Below are positions 49,680 to 58,215 of a DNA stretch of 64,000 nucleotides, one piece after another. Below the pieces are notes generated by a model. The model was not told where the DNA came from. It did no database searches and worked only from the letters and a program-made list of their open reading frames with translations. The position numbers were made by a program, and so were the translations under genes. Source of the stretch: Curtobacterium aurantiacum. GTDB taxonomy: Bacteria; Actinomycetota; Actinomycetes; Actinomycetales; Microbacteriaceae. The number at the start of each line of letters is the position of its first letter. Position 1 is the stretch's first letter. Where the stretch lies: positions 1-64,000 of the forward strand of contig NZ_JAHEWN010000008.1 of the NCBI RefSeq assembly GCF_018598555.1, in the 5' to 3' direction.

Positions 49680-50546
49680 TCACCACCCCGGCACCTCGAC
49701 CCGCACCGAACTGATCCGACCGGCGCGCGTCGTCGCCGTCACGGCCGGGTCGTAGCTGTCGGCGGTCGCCAGGTAGAGGGTGCGACCGTCCTCGCCACCG
49801 AGCGCACAGTCGATCGCGCACTCCCCGGGGGCGTCGATGCGGTCCGTCACCTCGCCGCCCTCGACGACCCGCAGGAACTCCCCCGTGTCGACCGAGCAGA
49901 CCCAGATCGCGCCGTCACGGTCGACGGTGCTGCCGTCCGGGGTCACACCGCCGGGCAGGGCTGCCCACTCGCGCCGCCCGGTCAGCGAACCGTCGTCCTC
50001 GATGTCGAACGCGGTGAGCCGGCCGCCCCACGTCTCGCTGACCACCAGGGTCCGGGTGCCGGGCAGGATGTTGGCGCTGTTCGGGAACACCAGGCCCTCG
50101 GCCGCGAGGCGGACGGAGCCGTCGGGATCGATCACGTAGAGCGGGCCGGGTCGCAGTTCCTCGCCCGCGTACAGGTCGTAGCCGAAGGCACCGATGTAGG
50201 TCCGGCCGGTCTGGGCATCGACGACCAGGTCGTTCACGAGCGACGACTCGCTCGTGGACAGGTCGGCGAACACCGAGGTGCTGCCGTCCGGCTCGACGGC
50301 GACGACCGTGCGGGACTCCATCGAGCTGATGATGAGCCGTCCGTCGGCCAGCCACCCGAGTCCCGACGACTGCCCCGCGACCGTGGCTTCGAGCCGGGGG
50401 CCGTCGGTCGAGGAAGGGTCGACCGAGAAGACCTCACCGGTGTGCATGTCCGAGTACCAGAGCCGTCCGTCGTGCCAGCGGTTCCCCTCCGGGAACCGGA
50501 TGCCGGAGATGACGATGTCGGTCGCGGAAGCCAGGGTGATGTGCAC
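49680..50546 (-). CDS. SMP-30/gluconolactonase/LRE-like beta-propeller
   Basis: This 288-residue six-bladed propeller is a metal-dependent lactonase family member (PF08450). FPEGNRW carries the metal-binding Glu; LVNDLVVD the Asn and SADSYDP-like later sites the Asp positions. It hydrolyses sugar or aryl lactones in the cytoplasm. It starts with GTG at 50546 with AGGGTGG upstream, and is divergent from a luciferase-like oxidoreductase with 44 nt between, so the two share a promoter region. Confidence 0.88.
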   Translation of the reverse strand: MHITLASATDIVISGIRFPEGNRWHDGRLWYSDMHTGEVFSVDPSSTDGPRLEATVAGQSSGLGWLADGRLIISSMESRTVVAVEPDGSTSVFADLSTSESSLVNDLVVDAQTGRTYIGAFGYDLYAGEELRPGPLYVIDPDGSVRLAAEGLVFPNSANILPGTRTLVVSETWGGRLTAFDIEDDGSLTGRREWAALPGGVTPDGSTVDRDGAIWVCSVDTGEFLRVVEGGEVTDRIDAPGECAIDCALGGEDGRTLYLATADSYDPAVTATTRAGRISSVRVEVPGW

Positions 50547-50590
50547 GGATCCACCCTGCCATCCACCCGATGGTCTGGCACGATCGACCC

Positions 50591-51622
50591 ATGCCCCTCG
50601 ACGGAACTCCCCTGCAACGTCTCGGTTTCCTGACGATCGGGTCGTTCGACCCCGCCCGACCGTCGGAGGGCCACGAGGACACCCTGCGGGTGATCGAGCG
50701 CGCCGAGGCCCTGGGCTTCGACAGCGCCTGGCTCCGCCACCGACACCTGCAGCACGGCATCTCCTCCCCCGTCGCGGTGCTCGCCGCCGCCTCGCAGCGC
50801 ACCTCGCGCATCGACCTCGGCACCGCCGTCACCCCGCTCGGCGCGGAGAACCCCTTCCGGCTGGCGGAGGACCTCAGCACGGTCGACGTCCTGCTCGGCG
50901 GCCGCCTGAACCCGGGCTTCTCGGTCGGCACGCCGATGCACTTCGACCTGTACCGCGACGCGATCTACCCCGACACCCTGGAGCACGAGGACCTCGGCAA
51001 CGACCGGCTCCTGCGCTTCCGTGACCTGGTGCGCGGTGACCCGGTGACGGCCACCGAGACCGTCGAACGCCGCGGCATCGAGGAGTTCGCGAGCACCGTC
51101 CAGCCGCACAGCGCCGGCCTGGTCGACCGGATCTGGTACGGCACCGGCAGCACGAAGTCGGCCGTCTGGGCGGGTGAGAACGGCTTCCACCTGCTCACCT
51201 CGAGCGTCACCCGCAGCGAGGTCGGCACCGACTTCGCCACGAACCAGCGCGCCCAGATCGACGCCTACCTCGCCGTCCACCCCGACCCCGCTGCCGCCCG
51301 CGTCTCGCAGGGCCTGGTCGTCATCCCGACCGACACCGCGACCGCCGAGCAAGAGGCCCGCTACCGTGCCTACGTCGACAGCCGCTCGGGTCGCGTCGGC
51401 GTGCCGATGGGGCCCGCCGGGATGCTCTTCGCCGCCGACCTGGTGGGCACGTCGGCCGAGATCGCGGATCGCCTCCGCGCAGACGTCGGCTACCAGGCGG
51501 TCACCGAGGTCGCCTTCGCACTCCCGTTCTCGTTCGAGCCCGACGACTACGCGCAGATCATCACGGACATCGCCGAACGGCTGGGTCCGGAACTCGGCTG
51601 GACGCCGCAGGGCGCGGCCTGA
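50591..51622 (+). CDS. Luciferase-like monooxygenase (LLM family)
   Basis: This 343-residue TIM-barrel flavin or F420-dependent oxidoreductase (PF00296) has the family N-terminus LGFLTIGSFDP, ALGFDSAWLRHRH and the phosphate-binding end GTSAEIADRLRAD. FMN- or F420-dependent chemistry cannot be told apart from sequence. The ATG at 50591 lacks a ribosome binding site; CACGAT 6 nt before it is a weak leaderless-type match. A family A palindrome follows. Confidence 0.88.
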   Translation: MPLDGTPLQRLGFLTIGSFDPARPSEGHEDTLRVIERAEALGFDSAWLRHRHLQHGISSPVAVLAAASQRTSRIDLGTAVTPLGAENPFRLAEDLSTVDVLLGGRLNPGFSVGTPMHFDLYRDAIYPDTLEHEDLGNDRLLRFRDLVRGDPVTATETVERRGIEEFASTVQPHSAGLVDRIWYGTGSTKSAVWAGENGFHLLTSSVTRSEVGTDFATNQRAQIDAYLAVHPDPAAARVSQGLVVIPTDTATAEQEARYRAYVDSRSGRVGVPMGPAGMLFAADLVGTSAEIADRLRADVGYQAVTEVAFALPFSFEPDDYAQIITDIAERLGPELGWTPQGAA

Positions 51623-51639
51623 GAACGGCGCCAGACCGA

Positions 51640-51683
51640 CGGACGGGAGGCACGGGGCCAGCTGGCACCGTGCCTCCCGTCCG
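51640..51683. repeat. Family A palindrome, one mismatch
   Basis: The 22-nt arms meet at GGCCAG|CTGGC with one mismatch, between the convergent LLM and GpgS-like genes. Confidence 0.8.
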
Positions 51684-51723
51684 CAGTTGACTCGCGCCCA
51701 GGGCGCGCGCTCTGGGCGCCGGA

Positions 51724-52938
51724 TCAGTCCTGCTGGTCTGCCTCCACCGCATCCCTTAGCCGGTCGAGCACGTCCGGCACCGCCGAGCGCACCCGGCTCC
51801 AACTCGGGATGAACGGCTTGTCGTTCGGCCGCGCCGTGAAGGCACCGCCGGCGTCGAGGATCGCCTTGGTGAAGAGCTCCACCGCAGCCTCTTCAGCGTG
51901 CTGGTCGAACGCGAGCCCGCTCATCTCGGCCTCGTGCCGGTAGACCTCGACGATGTCGAGCGCGTTCCGGTAGTAGGTCGCCTTGAGCACCCGGAACGAG
52001 TCGGACGTGAGCGGGACCCCCATCGTCGCGAGCTTCCGGAGCAGCGACTGCACGATGTCGTTGCCCATCCGGGCGAGGCCACCGGTACCGTCGGCCTCGG
52101 CGAGGGGCTGGTGCTTGTGGTCGTACGCGTCGGCGATCTCCACCTGGCACACCTGCCGGGTCGCGTAGTCGCGGTAGACCTCGGAGAGCATGCCGATCTC
52201 GAGCCCCCAGTCGCCGGGGATCTTCAGGCCGTTGAGCACGTGCGCGCGCATCGCGAACTCGCCGGACAGCGGGTACCGGAAGCTGCTGAGGTACTCCAGG
52301 TACTCGGACTCCCCGTAGACCTGGCGGAGCGACCGGAGCAGCGGGCCGACGAGCAGCCGTGCGGCGCGACCGTTGATGCGGCCGTCGGCGACCCGGGCGT
52401 AGTAGCCCTTCGAGAACTCGTAGTCGAACGCGGGGTTGGCGACCGGGTAGAACAGCCGGGCGAGCATGCCGCGGTCGTACGTGGTGATGTCGCAGTCGTG
52501 CAGGGCGATGCAGTCCGCTCGCTCCGACGCCAGGGCGTACCCGGTGCAGTACCAGACGTTCCGTCCCTTGCCGGGCTCCCCCGGTGCCAGTCCCGCGCGC
52601 TCCAGCTCGGCGTCCAGCTCGCGCAGCCGCGGCCCGTCGTTCCACAGGATCCGGTGCCGCTGCGGCAGCCGCGAGAAGAACTCGCGGGCGTGCTCGAACT
52701 GGGACCGGTCGGCCCGGTCGAGCCCGATCACGATCTCGCTGAGCCAGTCGGCCTCGGCCAGCTCGTCGACGATCCGCGACAGCGCCGGGCGCTCGAGCTC
52801 GGAGTACAGCGCCGGCAGGATCAGGCTCATCGGCCGCTTCTCGGCGAAGCCCCGCAGGTCCTCCTCGAGGCTCGCGGTGCTGCGGCGACCGAGGTCGTGG
52901 AACGTCGTGATGACGCCGTTCTGGTGGAAGTCGCTCAT
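51724..52938 (-). CDS. Glucosyl-3-phosphoglycerate synthase-like glycosyltransferase
   Basis: This 404-residue GT-A enzyme joins a sugar nucleotide to 3-phosphoglycerate, the first step to glucosylglycerate (or mannosylglycerate), a compatible solute and methylglucose-polysaccharide primer. FHQNGVITTFHDL at the N-terminus and GKGRNVWYCTGYA are GpgS-like; HDCDITTYD (Asp148, Asp150) is the metal/nucleotide DxD region. It is the second gene of a pair, starting in a 4-nt overlap with the phosphatase gene. GT81 glucosyl activity is preferred to mannosyl, but the sugar is not certain. Confidence 0.85.
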   Translation of the reverse strand: MSDFHQNGVITTFHDLGRRSTASLEEDLRGFAEKRPMSLILPALYSELERPALSRIVDELAEADWLSEIVIGLDRADRSQFEHAREFFSRLPQRHRILWNDGPRLRELDAELERAGLAPGEPGKGRNVWYCTGYALASERADCIALHDCDITTYDRGMLARLFYPVANPAFDYEFSKGYYARVADGRINGRAARLLVGPLLRSLRQVYGESEYLEYLSSFRYPLSGEFAMRAHVLNGLKIPGDWGLEIGMLSEVYRDYATRQVCQVEIADAYDHKHQPLAEADGTGGLARMGNDIVQSLLRKLATMGVPLTSDSFRVLKATYYRNALDIVEVYRHEAEMSGLAFDQHAEEAAVELFTKAILDAGGAFTARPNDKPFIPSWSRVRSAVPDVLDRLRDAVEADQQD

Positions 52939-53747
52939 CGGTGGCTCCTGACGGACGGGGTGGTGAAGTGGGCGATGCCCTCGGTCCAGCCCTCCGGGCC
53001 GGAGGCGGTGGTGCGGTGCACGCGTTCGGGGCGGTCGTCGGCCAGCGGCCCAGGTGCCGGACCGTGTCCGCGGACGACGACCGCGACGTCGACGGCGTCG
53101 AGCAGCGCGGTGTCGTTCGGGCCGTCACCGAGGCCGATGGTGCGCGGTACCGTTCCCGTCCGGCGCTCGTGGTCGGCGATGAGCATCCGGACCGCCGTGC
53201 CCTTGTCGCGCCCCGCCGGCAACACGTGCCAGAACCGTCCGCCCCGCACCAGGTCGAGGCCGACCGCGGCGAGCGCCGCGCGGAACGCGTCCGCCCGGTC
53301 GTCGTCCCCGGCGTGCCAGAGCAGCACTTCCGACGCCTCGCGTGCCCGGGCCGCGCCCGCAGCTGCGACGTCGAGCCCGGTCCAGTCTGCGACGGTCTCG
53401 TCGGTCGCGCCCGAGAACGTCGAGAAGCCCAGGTCGAGTGCGGTGCGGATGCGGCCGAGCGCCGCGTGCAGCCGGCCGACGTCACCGTCGGACGGCCCCG
53501 CGAGCGCACGACCGCCGGGAGCGACCACGACCGCGCCGTTCTCCGCGACGAACGCGTGCCCGTCGAGCCCGGTGCGGGCCTGCAGCGCCGTGATCTCGGC
53601 ACGCGTCTTGCTGCTGCAGAACACCACGGGGACGTCGTCCACCCGCAGCTGTTCCAGCATCGGCAGGGCCGCGTCGAACGAGTAGTCGTGGTGGTCGAGG
53701 AACGTCCCGTCGAGGTCCGTGACGATCATCAGGTCGGGTGTTGGCAT
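52935..53747 (-). CDS. HAD phosphatase, glucosyl/mannosyl-3-phosphoglycerate phosphatase family
   Basis: This 270-residue HAD hydrolase has motif I DLDGTFLDHHDY (Asp11, Asp13), the Thr/Ser motif VFCSSKT, a Lys in GRDKG and motif IV GLGDGPNDTALLD. The cap type and length match the MpgP/YedP (COG3769) group, which removes the phosphate made by the neighbouring synthase to leave glucosyl- or mannosylglycerate. The start at 53747 follows CGGAG by 6 nt. The 4-nt overlap with the synthase gene supports a shared pathway. Confidence 0.86.
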   Translation of the reverse strand: MPTPDLMIVTDLDGTFLDHHDYSFDAALPMLEQLRVDDVPVVFCSSKTRAEITALQARTGLDGHAFVAENGAVVVAPGGRALAGPSDGDVGRLHAALGRIRTALDLGFSTFSGATDETVADWTGLDVAAAGAARAREASEVLLWHAGDDDRADAFRAALAAVGLDLVRGGRFWHVLPAGRDKGTAVRMLIADHERRTGTVPRTIGLGDGPNDTALLDAVDVAVVVRGHGPAPGPLADDRPERVHRTTASGPEGWTEGIAHFTTPSVRSHR

Positions 53748-53862
53748 CGTGCTCCGCTGGCGGCTGGCTGGGCTGCGGGCGACGACGCCCCGGACCACCC
53801 TGCCACGCGCATGCGTCGGTTGGGTGAACAAGCCTGCGTCGGTCGCGCGAGGTGACCAGCGG

Positions 53863-53908
53863 ACGGACTGGAGGCACGGCGCCAGCTGGCACCGTGCCTC
53901 CAGTCCGT
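53863..53908. repeat. Family A palindrome (CTGGAGG subtype), one mismatch
   Basis: The 23-nt arms meet at GCCAG|CTGGC. It lies upstream of the phosphatase gene and just downstream of the SDR gene (minus strand), whose terminator it may be. Confidence 0.8.
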
Positions 53909-53932
53909 CACGGCGCGGGGACCGCCGCGCGG

Positions 53933-54625
53933 TCACCAGGGCAGGGCGCCCTCGCGATCCGTGACGGTGCCGGTCGGTGTGTCGGCGCCGAGGGTCGCGA
54001 CCCTGACGGCCGCGTCCGCGCCCTCCTCGACGGTGTGCCCGAGGTGACCGGTGAACTCGGTCGCGGTCTGGCCGGGGTCCACCGCGTTGAAGCGGACGTC
54101 CGGCGTCGTCTTCGCGTACTGCATCGTCAGCATCGTGACCGCGGTCTTCGACGACCCGTAGGCCGCGAGCGGGTACTGCGACTCGACGCGTTCGGGGTCG
54201 TGGATCATCGTGAACGACCCGAGGCCGCTCGTCACGTTGATGACCGAGGGCGCAGCGGACCGCCGGAGGACCGGCAGGAACGTGTTCGTCACACGGACGA
54301 CGCCGAAGACGTTCGTCTCGTAGACGGCGCGCAGCTGGTCGACGGTCATGTCCTCGGGTGCGGTGACGTCTCCGAGGATGCCGGCGTTGTTGATGAGCAC
54401 GTCGAGGTGCCCCGCCTGGTCACCGATCGTCGCGACGGCCGCGGCGACGGAGGCATCGTCCGTGACGTCGAGCTGCACGAACGAGGTGCCGAGTTCGTCG
54501 GCGGCTCGCCGACCGCGATCCGTGTCGCGGGCGCCGATCCACACGGTGTGCCCGGCCGCGATCAGTCGCCGGGCGGTTTCTCGGCCGATGCCCTTGTTGC
54601 CGCCGGTGATGAGGGTGTTCGTCAT
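53933..54625 (-). CDS. Short-chain dehydrogenase/reductase
   Basis: This 230-residue classical SDR has TGGNKGIG at the N-terminus, NNAGILG, and the catalytic Ser in VTSGLGSF and YGSSK. It uses NAD(P). The ATG at 54625 is chosen at the conserved N-terminus; longer in-frame forms add low-complexity sequence. It is 26 nt downstream of the antibiotic-monooxygenase-like gene and divergent from an XRE/MmyB regulator, a common arrangement in actinobacteria. Confidence 0.9.
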   Translation of the reverse strand: MTNTLITGGNKGIGRETARRLIAAGHTVWIGARDTDRGRRAADELGTSFVQLDVTDDASVAAAVATIGDQAGHLDVLINNAGILGDVTAPEDMTVDQLRAVYETNVFGVVRVTNTFLPVLRRSAAPSVINVTSGLGSFTMIHDPERVESQYPLAAYGSSKTAVTMLTMQYAKTTPDVRFNAVDPGQTATEFTGHLGHTVEEGADAAVRVATLGADTPTGTVTDREGALPW

Positions 54626-54651
54626 GGTTCTCCCCCGGAGTTCGGTCGGTC

Positions 54652-54975
54652 TCAGCGGGCGGGACGGAAGGGACGCAGGAGCGTGATGCCGTCTTCGATC
54701 GACCCGTCGATCAGCTCGAGCATCTGCGGCACGAGCTCCTGCATGCGCGGTGCCCCGAGGTGCGCGTCGAGGTGTTCCCGGCTCTCCCATCGTTCGTAGA
54801 TGACGAACGCACCGGGCTCACCGTCGACCTCGTGTGCCTCGTAGTCGATGTTCCCGGCGTCGTTGCGTGACGGCGTGACGGCAGCGGTGATGAACGTCTT
54901 GAGGTCGTCTTCCCGTCCGGCCTTGGCCTTCGTCTCCCAGATGACGGTGACGTACCCGTTCGCTGTAGCGGTCAT
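54652..54975 (-). CDS. Antibiotic biosynthesis monooxygenase (ABM) domain protein
   Basis: This 107-residue dimeric alpha/beta-barrel protein (PF03992) has the pattern YVTVIWETKAKAGREDDL, FVIYERWESREHLDAHL. Such proteins are quinol- or heme-type monooxygenases without cofactor, or scavengers of reactive small molecules. The start at 54975 follows AGAGGA. It is the first gene of the two-gene unit with the SDR, divergent from the XRE regulator. Confidence 0.87.
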   Translation of the reverse strand: MTATANGYVTVIWETKAKAGREDDLKTFITAAVTPSRNDAGNIDYEAHEVDGEPGAFVIYERWESREHLDAHLGAPRMQELVPQMLELIDGSIEDGITLLRPFRPAR

Positions 54976-55085
54976 TTCGCGGTCCTCTCGTGGTGGTGAG
55001 GTGACCAGCGTGCGACGCTGCGGGATCTCCAGCCACGGAAGGACAGTCCTACCCACCGGCGGGTCCACTCGCGGAGAATGGTCGG

Positions 55086-55946
55086 GTGTCCACAGACCAG
55101 GTCGAAGCCCTCGGCGATCTCCTCCGATCGTGGCGGGGCCGGCTGACCCCCGAGGACGTCGGGATGGAGTCGCACGGTCGGCGCAGGACGGCGGGACTCC
55201 GCCGTGAGGAACTCGCGCAGCTCGCCGGTGTCAGCGCCGACTACGTGATGCGGCTGGAGCAGGGCCGCTCCCGGACCCCCTCGGCCCAGGTCGTCCAGGC
55301 GCTCGCTCGTGCGCTCCAGCTCGACCGTGCCGAGACGGACCTGTTCCACCGCGCGGCCGGACTGGCGTCACCCCGGACGGGTGTGGTGTCCCGCCACATC
55401 CCGCCCGGAGTCCAGCGCATGCTGGTCCGGATGGGTGACCTGCCGCTGGCCGTGTTCGCCGCCGACTGGACCCTGTTGCACTCCACGCCGCTCTGGCAGG
55501 CCCTGTTCGACGCGCCGTCCGTTCGCAGGGACCCCGAACAGAACCTGATCGTGCAGACCTTCATCGACAACAGCGTCGCCGAGATCGCGACCGCGCACGG
55601 CGGGCCGGAACCGTTCGAACGCGCGCTCGTCGCCGACCTCCGGCGCACGGCGGGGAACCTCGGAGCGGACGCCGGGTTCCGGGCGTTCATCGGTCGACTC
55701 CGCAACGAGAGCGAACGCTTCGCCGCGTACTGGGACGAAGGACGAGCCGCGGCCCACCAGTCGCTCGTGAAGACGGTCCACAACCCGATCGTCGGGGACG
55801 TGGTCCTGGACTGCGACGTCGTCACCGTGCCCGACTCCGACATCAAGCTCGTCGTCTACTCCACGCCCGAGAGCGGCCCCGACGCCGACAAGCTCGACTT
55901 CCTGCGGGTGCGAGCTGTCCGGACAGCGGACGTCGTCGGTCGTTGA
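55086..55946 (+). CDS. XRE family regulator with MmyB-like ligand domain
   Basis: This 286-residue protein has an N-terminal helix-turn-helix (about 8-75, GLRREELAQLAGVSADYVMRLEQGR) and an MmyB-like ligand domain (about 105-280, PF17765). MmyB proteins bind fatty-acid-like ligands. It starts with GTG at 55086. Its divergent position to the ABM/SDR unit suggests it controls it. The gap is short (110 nt) and no clear dyad is seen in it. Confidence 0.9.
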   Translation: MSTDQVEALGDLLRSWRGRLTPEDVGMESHGRRRTAGLRREELAQLAGVSADYVMRLEQGRSRTPSAQVVQALARALQLDRAETDLFHRAAGLASPRTGVVSRHIPPGVQRMLVRMGDLPLAVFAADWTLLHSTPLWQALFDAPSVRRDPEQNLIVQTFIDNSVAEIATAHGGPEPFERALVADLRRTAGNLGADAGFRAFIGRLRNESERFAAYWDEGRAAAHQSLVKTVHNPIVGDVVLDCDVVTVPDSDIKLVVYSTPESGPDADKLDFLRVRAVRTADVVGR

Positions 55947-55975
55947 CGACGAGTACTGCGGGCCGTGCCAGCGAG

Positions 55976-56335
55976 TCAGTGCCGACGCAGGATGCCGAGG
56001 AACTCGTCGGCCCACTCGAGGTTCCGGGCGAGCTTCGCCCGGCGCTCCTCGGTGTCCACGACGTACGCGTCGAACTGCGCCTGCAGCCGGTCGCGCTCGA
56101 CGCCGTCCGCCACCTGGAGCCCGTCGAGGATGCCGAGGAGCTCGGCCATCTGCTCGAGGGAGTAGCCGAGGGGCTTCATCCGGCGGATGACGAGCAGGCG
56201 TTGCAGGTCGTCGTCGGAGTACAGCCGGAAGCCACCCTCGGTCCGTCCGGTGGGGTGGAGCAGCCCGACGTCGTCGTAGTGCCGCACAGTCCGGATGGAG
56301 AGCCCGGTCCGGTCGGCGAGTTCACCGATCCGCAT
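55976..56335 (-). CDS. MerR family regulator (SulP-linked)
   Basis: This 119-residue protein has the MerR helix-turn-helix (MRIGELADRTGLSIRTVRHYDDVGLL) and a coiled-coil dimer helix, with no metal-binding cysteines. AGGAG 9 nt upstream supports 56335 over the in-frame ATG at 56362. The divergent promoter has the 19-bp spacer that MerR proteins act on, so it probably activates the SulP gene. Confidence 0.9.
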   Translation of the reverse strand: MRIGELADRTGLSIRTVRHYDDVGLLHPTGRTEGGFRLYSDDDLQRLLVIRRMKPLGYSLEQMAELLGILDGLQVADGVERDRLQAQFDAYVVDTEERRAKLARNLEWADEFLGILRRH

Positions 56336-56412
56336 CGTCGATGCTCCTGCCGCATCCGTCACTGCTGACCCCTTCCGCCCGGTTGCCCGGTCCCGACCGA
56401 TCGTACCGATGC

Positions 56413-56443
56413 TTGCGCAGCAACCCTTCCGTTGCGTTAGAGT
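56413..56443 (+). promoter_or_regulatory. MerR-type promoter of the SulP gene (19-bp spacer)
   Basis: TTGCGC (56413-56418), exactly 19 nt, TAGAGT (56438-56443). The spacer holds GCAAC (56420-56424) and GTTGC (56431-56435) as a 5-6-5 dyad. The long spacer with a central dyad is the hallmark of promoters that MerR proteins untwist. Confidence 0.78.
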
Positions 56444-56458
56444 CGGACACGACCAACT

Positions 56459-56473
56459 CTTCCGTCGCGGAAG
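56459..56473. repeat. Dyad CTTCCG-TCG-CGGAAG
   Basis: A perfect 6-3-6 dyad lies 15 nt downstream of the -10 in the SulP leader (103 nt before the start). It could be a second operator or a leader hairpin. Confidence 0.5.
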
Positions 56474-56575
56474 GTTCGGGTCCCTGGCCGCACTCGGTCA
56501 GTGCGCGCGACGAAGCGCCCCACGACATTCCCCCCGCGGACGCCGAGCGTCCGAATCCCTCAGCGAAGGAGAACC

Positions 56576-58093
56576 GTGACGACCGTCACGCCCGCACCGG
56601 CTCCGGTGCACGCAAGCCCCACCGTCCTGTCCGCCCTGCGGAACCCGAAGATCCTGCTCCGCGAGGTCCTCGCCGGCCTCGTCGTGGCCCTCGCACTGAT
56701 CCCGGAAGCGATCTCGTTCTCGATCATCGCGGGCGTCGATCCCCGCGTCGGGCTGTTCTCGGCGTTCGTGATGGCCGTGGTCGTCTCGTTCGTCGGCGGA
56801 CGTGCCGCGATGATCACCGGCGCCACCGGAGCCATCGCGCTCGTCGTCGCCCCCGTGGTCAAGGAGCACGGCTTGGACTACCTGATCGCCACCGTCCTGC
56901 TCGGCGGCGTCTTCCAGCTCGTCCTCGGTGGGCTCGGCGCGGCCAAGCTGATGCGCTTCGTTCCGAGGTCGGTGATGGTCGGGTTCGTCAACGCCCTCGC
57001 GATCCTGATCTTCACCGCGCAGCTGCCGAACATCATCGGCGTCGACTGGCTCGTCTGGCCGATCGGCGCCGTCGGCATCGCGATCATCGTGCTGCTGCCC
57101 CGTGTCACCAAGGCCATCCCGGCGCCCCTCGTCGCCATCGTCGTCCTGACACTCGTCACCGTGCTGGCCCCGATCGCCATCCCCACCGTGGGCGACGAGG
57201 GCAAGCTCCCGGACAGCCTGCCGACCCTGTTCATCCCGAACGTCCCACTCACGCTCGAGACGCTGGCGATCATCGCCCCCTACGCCCTCGCGATGGCCCT
57301 GGTCGGCCTGCTCGAGTCGCTGATGACGGCGAAGCTCGTCGACGAGGTCACCGACACCGGCTCCCGCAAGACCCGCGAAGCCCTCGGGCAGGGGGTGGCG
57401 AACATCGCTTCCGGCCTGTTCGGCGGCATGGGCGGCTGCGCGATGATCGGCCAGACGATGATCAACGTGAAGGCGTCGGGCGCCCGTACCCGGATCTCGA
57501 CGTTCCTGTCCGGGGTCTTCCTGCTCGTGCTCGTGGTCGGGCTCGGCGACGTGGTCGCGATCATCCCGATGGCCGCGCTCGTCGCCGTGATGGTCATGGT
57601 CTCCGTCGGCACCTTCGACTGGCACAGCATCAAGCCGTCCACACTGCGGCGCATGCCAGTCGGTGAGACGGTCGTCATGGTCCTCACCGTCGTCATCGTC
57701 GTCGCGACCGACAACCTGGCCATCGGCGTGATCATCGGCGTCGTCGCCGCGATGATCGTCTTCGCACGCCGCGTTTCCCACTTCACCAACGTGTCGCGGA
57801 GCATCGAGACGCTCAGCACCGGTGAGCAGCACGCGCTCTACACGGTCGAGGGCGAACTCTTCTTCGCGTCGAGCAACGACCTCACCACGCAGTTCGACTA
57901 CGTCGACGACCCCGACCTGGTCGTCATCGACATGACCGGATCGCACATCTGGGACGCCTCCACCGTCGCCGCGCTCGACGCCATCGAGACGAAGTACCAG
58001 CAGCACGGCAAGCGGGTCGAGATCGCCGGCATGAACGAGGCCAGCCAGGCCTTCCACGGCCGCCTCGCCGGGAACCTCGGCGCCGGTCACTGA
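56576..58093 (+). CDS. SulP family anion transporter with STAS domain
   Basis: This 505-residue secondary transporter has about 11-14 membrane segments (25-420) and a C-terminal STAS domain (about 430-500: LVVIDMTGSHIWDASTVAALDAIE). Substrates of the family are sulfate, bicarbonate, dicarboxylates and others; the signature near LIPEAISFSIIAGVDPRVGLFSA is present. The start is GTG at 56576 after GAAGGAG. It lies under a MerR-type promoter and stands alone. Confidence 0.92.
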   Translation: MTTVTPAPAPVHASPTVLSALRNPKILLREVLAGLVVALALIPEAISFSIIAGVDPRVGLFSAFVMAVVVSFVGGRAAMITGATGAIALVVAPVVKEHGLDYLIATVLLGGVFQLVLGGLGAAKLMRFVPRSVMVGFVNALAILIFTAQLPNIIGVDWLVWPIGAVGIAIIVLLPRVTKAIPAPLVAIVVLTLVTVLAPIAIPTVGDEGKLPDSLPTLFIPNVPLTLETLAIIAPYALAMALVGLLESLMTAKLVDEVTDTGSRKTREALGQGVANIASGLFGGMGGCAMIGQTMINVKASGARTRISTFLSGVFLLVLVVGLGDVVAIIPMAALVAVMVMVSVGTFDWHSIKPSTLRRMPVGETVVMVLTVVIVVATDNLAIGVIIGVVAAMIVFARRVSHFTNVSRSIETLSTGEQHALYTVEGELFFASSNDLTTQFDYVDDPDLVVIDMTGSHIWDASTVAALDAIETKYQQHGKRVEIAGMNEASQAFHGRLAGNLGAGH

Positions 58094-58100
58094 TCCCCCC

Positions 58101-58118
58101 TACGTCACGTGACGGAAG
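58101..58118. promoter_or_regulatory. Shared 18-bp motif, copy 4
   Basis: TACGTCACGTGACGGAAG contains the perfect dyad CGTCACGTGACG. It ends 97 nt before the ATG at 58216, the same spacing as copy 3. Confidence 0.55.
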
Positions 58119-58215
58119 ACATCGGGGTCGAGCCGATCGACGATGGACCGAGGGCGGCAGGACCGCGGTGCGACCTGTGCCGCACGTCGCCCCACGACAC
58201 GGCAGGAGCGTCGCC

